From NCBI GenBank assembly GCA_905210875.1, contig CAJLYN010000059.1, positions 1 to 10,883 of the forward strand: a stretch of 10,883 nt of DNA, in the 5' to 3' direction. Numbering within the stretch: the first letter of the stretch is position 1; each line of letters opens with the position of its first letter. Made by a program: the position numbers and the translations under genes. The notes beneath the pieces were generated by a model. That model saw only the letters and a list, made by a program, of their open reading frames with translations, was not told the origin of the DNA and ran no database searches. Below are positions 6,708 through 10,883 of the stretch, piece by piece. This stretch comes from an uncultured Bacteroides sp. (lineage in GTDB: Bacteria > Bacteroidota > Bacteroidia > Bacteroidales > UBA11471).

Positions 6708-7565
6708 TTAATAGGTCAATATTTCAAGGCCGTTCTCGGTCATCAGGAAGGTGTGTTCCCATTGGGCCGAGGGTTTTTCATCTTCGGTAACGACTGTCCA
6801 ACCGTTGTCTTCGTCGATGAAGACGTGCCAGTCGCCCATGTTTATCATGGGTTCGATGGTGAATACCATGCCCGGAACCAGCAGCATGCCGGTGCCTTTA
6901 CGGCCGAAATGGAGTACCTCGGGCTCTTCGTGGAAGGCAAGCCCCACGCCATGTCCGCAGAGGTCGCGTACGACCGAGAAGCCGTTTTTCTCGGCGTGTC
7001 GCTGTATGGCGTTGCCGATGTCGCCTACAAAGCCGAAGGGTTTGGCCGCCCGCATACCTATTTCGAGACACTCTTTGGTGACACGCACCAGTTTCTCTTT
7101 TTCGGGGGTCGTTTTCCCGATGATGAACATACGGGAAGCGTCGGAATAGTAACCGTCGAGAATGGTCGACACGTCGACATTGATGATGTCGCCCTCTTGC
7201 AGAATCTCATCTTCGCTGGGTATGCCGTGGCACACCACTTCGTTGATGGAGGTGCATACGCTTTTGGGAAAGCCTTCGTAGTTGAGCGGGGCAGGAACGG
7301 CGCCGTGTGCTACCGTGTAGTCGTAGACCATACGATCGATTTCGGCAGTCGACATTCCTGCTTTGATTTCTTTGGCTACTAGGTCGAGTACGCCGGTGTT
7401 GACGGCACCGCTGCGGCGTATGCCTTCGATTTGTTCGGGAGTCTTTATCAGGTTCCGGCTGGGCACAAGGCAGCCGTGATTCTGGAAGAAGAGAATCTTC
7501 TTGTCGAGTTCGGTGAGCGGAGCCCCTTTGGGGATTTTCCAGTTGTTGATGATTTTTCTTGGCAT
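6708..7565 (-). CDS. map: Type I methionine aminopeptidase with N-terminal extension
   Basis: A 285-residue cytoplasmic enzyme that removes the initiator methionine from nascent proteins. All five dinuclear-metal ligands of the pita-bread fold are visible: D131 (NVDVS), D142 (YYSDASRMF), H205 (CGHGVG), E238 (TIEPM) and E270 (QWEHT). The substrate-site histidines H113 (VCHGIP) and H212 (FHEEP) are also present. The core begins at about residue 42 (KTPEQIEGIR). The roughly 40 residues before it, with a PRKIINNWKIPKG start and a GC-LVPSRNLI segment, exceed the compact E. coli-type enzyme (about 264 residues). The gene is not next to secY or infA, where the Bacteroidota housekeeping copy usually sits, so it may be a second map gene. 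A TATCTTTG element about 98 bases upstream is its likely promoter. It is divergent from the esterase gene and probably transcribed separately from the pectate lyase gene. Confidence 0.93.
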   Translation of the reverse strand: MPRKIINNWKIPKGAPLTELDKKILFFQNHGCLVPSRNLIKTPEQIEGIRRSGAVNTGVLDLVAKEIKAGMSTAEIDRMVYDYTVAHGAVPAPLNYEGFPKSVCTSINEVVCHGIPSEDEILQEGDIINVDVSTILDGYYSDASRMFIIGKTTPEKEKLVRVTKECLEIGMRAAKPFGFVGDIGNAIQRHAEKNGFSVVRDLCGHGVGLAFHEEPEVLHFGRKGTGMLLVPGMVFTIEPMINMGDWHVFIDEDNGWTVVTEDEKPSAQWEHTFLMTENGLEILTY

Positions 7566-7662
7566 AATGTATGGTTTTCAAACGGAAGACAATGCCGGGC
7601 CATATATATCGACGAGTGTGGTTGTCTGCTCATTGATGGGCCGCGGGCTCTGTCTCCTCCCT

Positions 7663-7670
7663 CAAAGATA
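7663..7670 (-). promoter_or_regulatory. Probable Bacteroidota -7 element of map
   Basis: On the minus strand this reads TATCTTTG, an exact match to TAnnTTTG, 98 bases upstream of the map start codon. No clean TTTG box is found 19-21 bases further upstream, so the assignment rests on the -7 element and its position alone. Confidence 0.45.
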
Positions 7671-7763
7671 GGCATTATCTGCTGTCGATATACTCTTTTT
7701 GTAAAAATTTCGACGGCGCTCTTTTTTTGAACGGTAGAGAAGGGCGGAAAAGAGAGTTTTCGT

Positions 7764-7771
7764 TATCTTTG
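7764..7771 (+). promoter_or_regulatory. Probable Bacteroidota -7 element of the STN-esterase gene
   Basis: TATCTTTG lies 24 bases before the ATG at 7796, so transcription would begin around 7778 with a very short leader. The -33 box is not clear at standard spacing. The remainder of the 230-base divergent region (7566-7795) shows no gene, tRNA or strong hairpin. Confidence 0.5.
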
Positions 7772-7795
7772 TTTCTCGGTCTAAATAGTTGAAAT

Positions 7796-9202
7796 ATGAG
7801 ACATTCCTCAAAAACAGAACACAAATGGTGGGGCATACTCTGCTTTTTTATTCTATGGCCCGGTGTGGCCTCATTGCGGGCGCAGGAGGTTACGTCCTGC
7901 TATGAGAACCGTTTTGAACGGCCGCTTCTCGATGTGATGCGTGAGATAGAGCAACACTTCGGCGTGCGTCTCAAACTGGATACAACGGCTATGGCCGGGC
8001 AGATGCTTACCTATGCCGATTTCCGCATCCGACCCTATTCGTTCGAGGAGACGATGCAGAATGTGCTTTCGCCCGTAGCATACCGGTATGAGCGGCAGAA
8101 GAAGAATAGCTACAAGGTAAAGCCGTATGAGTATTACCGCCGTACCCCGGCCGATGGAGAAAAACTTATAGCCTGGCTGCACGGAAAGTATCACAACCGG
8201 GCGGAGTGGGAACAGCGCCGCACGCTTCTGTTGCAGGATTTCAGGCGTCTTCTGGCCATCGACCCTCTCCTTGAAAAGTCTGTGGCATCGCCCCGTTATC
8301 TCGAAGGGAAAGTCCGCAAGTACGATGGTTATACGGTACAGAATTTTGCCTTGGAAACCCTTCCCGGCCTCTATGTCTGCGGCTCGATATATGCACCGCG
8401 AAAACGGGGAGACCACCCGCTCATCATGATGCCGGCCGGTCACTGGGCCGGAGCCCGCTACAATCCCGATATGCAGTATCGTTATGCGGCACTGGCCCGT
8501 GCCGGTGCCGTGTGCGTATCGTTCGACCTTGTGGGGTGGGGTGAGTCGGAGATGCAGCTGGGCAGTGCGTCGCACACCCATGCACTTGCACAGCCTCTGC
8601 AATGCCTGTGGGGCATGAAGATTCTCGACCGTATGCTCTCCGACCGCAACGACATCGACACGACTCGCATCGGGGTGTGTGGCGGCTCGGGAGGCGGAAC
8701 CCTCTCGGTCTTCCTCACGCTGCTCGACGACCGGTACACGGCAGCGGCGCCGGTCATGTCGTTTACATCACACTTCGACGGTGGATGTCCGTGCGAGAGC
8801 GGTATGGGTACAACCCGGGCCTGCGGAGGAACCTGCAATGCCGAGCTGGCAGCCATCTTTGCTCCCAAACCCATGCTTGTTGTATCCGATGGTGGCGACT
8901 GGACGGCCAGCGTGCCTACACTCGAATATCCCTTCCTGCAAGATATCTACGGCTATTATGGTGCTGCCGAAGCGGTGCGCAATGTGCACTTCCCCGAGGA
9001 GCGGCACCAGTTTACCCCTACCAAGCGGCAGGCGGTCTATGATTTCTTTATCGACGTTTTCGGCCTTGATGCCCGACGTTGCGACGAGAGTCGGGTAACC
9101 ATCGAGACGCCCGAACAGTTGCAGATGTTTGGCTCTGCCGCCTCTCTTCCCGAGGGGGCCCTTCGTTCGTGGGAGGAGTTGACGGCAACCCTCTCTCGCT
9201 GA
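7796..9202 (+). CDS. Exported alpha/beta hydrolase (acetyl xylan esterase-like) with N-terminal STN-like domain
   Basis: A 468-residue exported serine hydrolase. Residues 1 to about 29 form a signal peptide (basic start, WWGILCFFIL core, SLRAQ cleavage region). Residues about 40-110 resemble an STN/DUF4974-type domain: a PLLDVMREIEQHFGV helix, a beta segment, then SFEETMQNVL and a final strand. STN domains normally sit on TonB-dependent receptors, FecR sensors or secretins. The hydrolase domain follows (about 120-430), with an oxyanion-loop GHWAG (215-219), FDLVGWGESE (243-252), the nucleophile elbow GGSGG (S298), an aspartate in VVSDGGDW (D365, or less likely D368) and the histidine in EERHQF (H404). 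The family includes acetyl xylan esterases and related hydrolases, so deacylation of a plant glycan is plausible but unproven. A cysteine-rich loop (C331, C333, C343, C347) may carry disulfides in the periplasm. Monocistronic, with a terminator 23 bases after the stop codon. Confidence 0.8.
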   Translation: MRHSSKTEHKWWGILCFFILWPGVASLRAQEVTSCYENRFERPLLDVMREIEQHFGVRLKLDTTAMAGQMLTYADFRIRPYSFEETMQNVLSPVAYRYERQKKNSYKVKPYEYYRRTPADGEKLIAWLHGKYHNRAEWEQRRTLLLQDFRRLLAIDPLLEKSVASPRYLEGKVRKYDGYTVQNFALETLPGLYVCGSIYAPRKRGDHPLIMMPAGHWAGARYNPDMQYRYAALARAGAVCVSFDLVGWGESEMQLGSASHTHALAQPLQCLWGMKILDRMLSDRNDIDTTRIGVCGGSGGGTLSVFLTLLDDRYTAAAPVMSFTSHFDGGCPCESGMGTTRACGGTCNAELAAIFAPKPMLVVSDGGDWTASVPTLEYPFLQDIYGYYGAAEAVRNVHFPEERHQFTPTKRQAVYDFFIDVFGLDARRCDESRVTIETPEQLQMFGSAASLPEGALRSWEELTATLSR

Positions 9203-9224
9203 GCCTGAGGTACGAATCCTTTAC

Positions 9225-9263
9225 ACATCGAAGGCACCTCCCTATACGAGGTGCCTTCGATGT
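9225..9263. terminator. Bidirectional terminator between the esterase and glycosyltransferase genes
   Basis: A perfect 16-base-pair stem (9225-9240 with 9248-9263) has a seven-base loop CCTATAC. It sits between two convergent stop codons (9202 and 9284). The U-tract is poor on the plus side apart from a weak AT-rich run, so termination may rely mostly on the strong stem. Confidence 0.8.
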
Positions 9264-9283
9264 ATAGATATGACGCAAAAAAA

Positions 9284-10222
9284 TCAGTGTATAAAACGCG
9301 GACGGAGGAAGAGGTGGCGGTAGAGTTTGTACCAGACGATGCGCCATCGTATATGCCTGTATTTTTGGTGCCACAATGCCGACACTTCGCGTTGCCGGAC
9401 CGGGTCGTCGATGCGTCGTAGAGCCCGTAGGGCATGGCGGGCTATGCGCCCTTCGACAGCCCAGCGGGTGTGTCGGGGCAGAGCGATGCGGGCCAGCAGT
9501 ATGTCGTAGAGCCGCAGCAGCTCTACCAGGGCGGTGCCGTCGCGATGGGTCGTGCGGGTAACCTTTACGTTGTGCTGCCTGAAATTGTTCAAGGCCTTGT
9601 TGATGTGAGCTACTCTGCCTTGGAGGGCTATCTCTACCCAGAACAGCCAGTCGCCGTTGAGACGGAACCCGGTGTAACTTCTGTCGCTGGGAAGTGCCGA
9701 CTTGCGGAAGACAACCATGCTGGCGTTGTATATCGTGTTGCATCGCAACATGTTGGCGACGACAAACTCGTCCCCGTCCCATATGTCGCACTCTCGTCCC
9801 CGGGAGTAGGCTTTCTTCATGCGTTTCTTCATCGGGCGGCTTTCGGCGTCGACGAGGCGGCTTTCGGTGTAGGCCAGTGTGCAGGCGGGGTTTTGGTCGA
9901 GCTGTTCCACGCAAGCGGCCAGGAAGCCGGGCTCGGCAAAGTCGTCGCTCTCGGCAATCCATATGTATTCACCTTGCGAGAGGTCGAATCCTTTCTGCCA
10001 TTGCACGAATGTCGACCCGCTGTTCTGCTTGTTATATACGATGTGGGTGATTCTCTCGTTGCCGCGGTAGCGCTCGATGACTTCCCGGGAATTGTCGGGC
10101 GAACAGTCGTCGAGAATGATGATTTCAAAATCGCGCCAGGTTTGGGCCAATACCGAGTCGATGCGCTCCTGCAAGTAGGGGGCATGGCGGTAGTTGGGTA
10201 TGATGACCGAGACTTTTGCCAT
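9284..10222 (-). CDS. Family 2 glycosyltransferase
   Basis: A 312-residue GT-A fold glycosyltransferase of family GT2, which transfers a sugar from a nucleotide-sugar donor in the cytoplasm, usually for surface polysaccharide or glycolipid. Visible are the opening strand VSVIIPNYRHAPYLQERIDSV (4-24), LDDCSPDNS (37-45) with the nucleotide-binding aspartate D39, GEYIWIAESDDFAEP (84-98) carrying the D93-D94 metal-binding motif, and NGDWLFWVEIA (189-199), where D191 is the likely catalytic base, followed by NNFRQHNVKVT. The last 70 residues are very basic and arginine-rich without a clear membrane helix, so membrane association could be electrostatic. No other polysaccharide genes flank it, so the acceptor cannot be guessed. 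It is convergent with the esterase gene and lies 90 bases after the Nim-like gene on the same strand, with its own possible -7 element. Confidence 0.9.
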   Translation of the reverse strand: MAKVSVIIPNYRHAPYLQERIDSVLAQTWRDFEIIILDDCSPDNSREVIERYRGNERITHIVYNKQNSGSTFVQWQKGFDLSQGEYIWIAESDDFAEPGFLAACVEQLDQNPACTLAYTESRLVDAESRPMKKRMKKAYSRGRECDIWDGDEFVVANMLRCNTIYNASMVVFRKSALPSDRSYTGFRLNGDWLFWVEIALQGRVAHINKALNNFRQHNVKVTRTTHRDGTALVELLRLYDILLARIALPRHTRWAVEGRIARHALRALRRIDDPVRQREVSALWHQKYRHIRWRIVWYKLYRHLFLRPRFIH

Positions 10223-10238
10223 AAATCGGAATTTCGGG

Positions 10239-10246
10239 TAAAGATA
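10239..10246 (-). promoter_or_regulatory. Possible weak -7 element of the glycosyltransferase gene
   Basis: On the minus strand this reads TATCTTTA, one base from the Bacteroidota TAnnTTTG consensus, 17 bases before the start codon. No TTTG -33 box is evident, so the glycosyltransferase gene may instead be read through from the Nim-like gene. Confidence 0.3.
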
Positions 10247-10312
10247 ACGTAAATTTCTTGAAGCACCGGTTTCCTGTCGGGTATGGAGCCGGTACGGGGT
10301 AGGGAAAATACC

Positions 10313-10798
10313 CTATCGTATCACTTTGCTTTTGCCGCTCATCGTGTCGATGTCGATGCGGATAATTTCGGTGCGGTGAAACGATTTCTCGGCATATTTC
10401 AGCCCCACCGCTTTGTCGTCGGGGGAGTATTTGTCGAGAATCATTTCGAGAGCCCGGCGGCGTTCGCTTTCGGGCAGTCCCACCGAAGCCTTTCCCCAGA
10501 GTACGATGCTCTCGTAGGCAGTGGTGAATTTTTGCGAGTAGACTTGTGTCTTCCCCACGACACAGAACGATACCTCCTTATGGGCGGCGATGCAACGCAG
10601 TTTCCGCCCTTCGGGTGCGCAGTGTATGTAAAGGCTTCGAGAGCCGTCCCACACATAGTTGACCGGTATGCCGTAGACCCTTCCGTCGGGGTCGAGCAGC
10701 GAGAGTGTGCCGTATTCGCCCTCACGCAGCAGTTGGAAAGCTTTCTCTTCGGTAAGGAGCCGGTCTTGCCGGCGCACGTCGTGATTGTCGTATGTCAT
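10313..10798 (-). CDS. Nim-like pyridoxamine 5'-phosphate oxidase-family flavin-binding protein
   Basis: A 161-residue split-barrel protein of the pyridoxamine 5'-phosphate oxidase-like superfamily, closest in appearance to the NimA/nitroimidazole-resistance-like group that binds FMN or similar cofactors. The layout fits: a basic N-terminus with R-R-x-D-R-L-L, GTLSLLDPDG (30-39), GIPVNYVWDG (43-52), LYIHCAPEGRKL (56-67) with H59, VSFCVVG (76-82), FTTAYESIVLWGKA (91-104), LDKYSPDDK (121-129) and IDIDTMSGK (148-156), which Nim proteins share. Genuine Nim proteins reduce 5-nitroimidazoles such as metronidazole to harmless amines, but most chromosomal members have unknown substrates, so no resistance is claimed. 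The start at ATG 10798 lies 35 bases after a textbook Bacteroidota promoter. The family call is firm; the role is open. Confidence 0.85.
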   Translation of the reverse strand: MTYDNHDVRRQDRLLTEEKAFQLLREGEYGTLSLLDPDGRVYGIPVNYVWDGSRSLYIHCAPEGRKLRCIAAHKEVSFCVVGKTQVYSQKFTTAYESIVLWGKASVGLPESERRRALEMILDKYSPDDKAVGLKYAEKSFHRTEIIRIDIDTMSGKSKVIR

Positions 10799-10832
10799 GG
10801 CAGGTATGCTTTTCTGACGAAATTTGGTTTTA

Positions 10833-10864
10833 CAAAGATAGTGAAAGGCGAGAGCAGAGGCAAA
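10833..10864 (-). promoter_or_regulatory. Consensus Bacteroidota promoter of the Nim-like gene
   Basis: Read on the minus strand, TTTG (10864-10861) is followed after exactly 20 bases by TATCTTTG (10840-10833). This fits the Bacteroidota sigma-ABfr consensus TTTG-N19-21-TAnnTTTG perfectly. Transcription should start about seven bases downstream, giving a leader of about 25-30 bases before ATG 10798. It supports the assignment of the right-hand part of the window to this phylum. Confidence 0.9.
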
Positions 10865-10883
10865 GAGAAAACGAAGTTTTCAT

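Noticed and set aside
6570..7382. Open frame of 270 codons on the plus strand opposite map and the start of the pectate lyase gene
   Set aside because: It crosses two well-supported genes on the other strand and their intergenic gap, and its translation has no recognisable domain.
4718..9202. Possible polysaccharide utilisation locus made of pectate lyase and esterase
   Set aside because: No SusC/SusD pair or regulator is present, the genes are on opposite strands with map between them, and each has its own terminator or promoter.
9048..9962. Minus-strand open frame of 304 codons overlapping the glycosyltransferase and the esterase 3' end
   Set aside because: It is out of frame with the GT2 gene, arginine- and proline-rich like a shifted GC-rich frame, and spans a convergent terminator.
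9434..10252. Open frame of 272 codons on the plus strand opposite the glycosyltransferase gene
   Set aside because: It mirrors the GT2 gene, whose motifs are unmistakable; the antisense translation shows no family motif and arises from GC-rich codon bias.
10300..10330. Small TAGGG/CCCTA hairpin by the end of the Nim-like gene
   Set aside because: The five-base stem overlaps the stop codon and has no U-tract; too weak to call a terminator.
10833..10883. Short 17-codon frame starting at the last three bases on the minus strand
   Set aside because: It lies across the consensus promoter of the Nim-like gene and ends within its -7 element, so it is unlikely to be translated from a real message.

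Overview
The window joins two stretches of DNA that look as if they come from different bacterial phyla. Bases 1 to about 3240 are AT-rich. They carry genes with strong AGGAG-type ribosome binding sites and a perfect TTGACA-N17-TATAAT promoter, which is typical of a Firmicute, and the proteins look like those of gut Lachnospiraceae. From about 3260 to the end the DNA is more GC-rich. Shine-Dalgarno sites are poor and the TATCTTTG promoter element of Bacteroidota recurs. Protein types such as a PL10 pectate lyase and an STN-esterase fusion, with many short convergent or divergent units, suggest a gut Bacteroidales species. The change falls in an intergenic gap, between the two promoters, within roughly 20 bases. 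I think a metagenomic assembly chimera is more likely than a natural transfer, but the sequence alone cannot decide.

Left part (1-3240): one minus-strand operon read from the consensus promoter at 3210-3238. It starts with a 5' leader containing a long hairpin. The genes in order are tcdA (tRNA ct6A37 formation), azlC and azlD (amino-acid exporter), a cystathionine gamma-synthase-type PLP enzyme, and the first 42 codons of a PatB/MalY-type C-S lyase cut by the window edge. The two PLP enzymes could carry out transsulfuration from cysteine to homocysteine. A branched-chain amino acid or methionine exporter fits that theme.

Right part (3260-10883): a CNNM/CorC-type membrane transporter (+), a convergent bidirectional terminator, a secreted family 10 pectate lyase (-), an N-terminally extended methionine aminopeptidase (-), a divergent promoter region, a secreted STN-domain alpha/beta hydrolase (+), a second convergent terminator, a family 2 glycosyltransferase (-), and a Nim-like flavin-binding split-barrel protein (-) with a textbook Bacteroidota promoter. 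These are mostly single-gene units, not a polysaccharide utilisation locus: there is no SusC/SusD pair. The pectate lyase and the esterase could both act on plant cell-wall polysaccharide, but they are not co-transcribed.

I saw no RNA gene, insertion sequence, CRISPR array or phage gene. No intergenic stretch exceeds 300 bases. The longest are 3108-3344, which holds the hairpin, two promoters and the junction, and 7566-7795, which holds divergent promoter elements.
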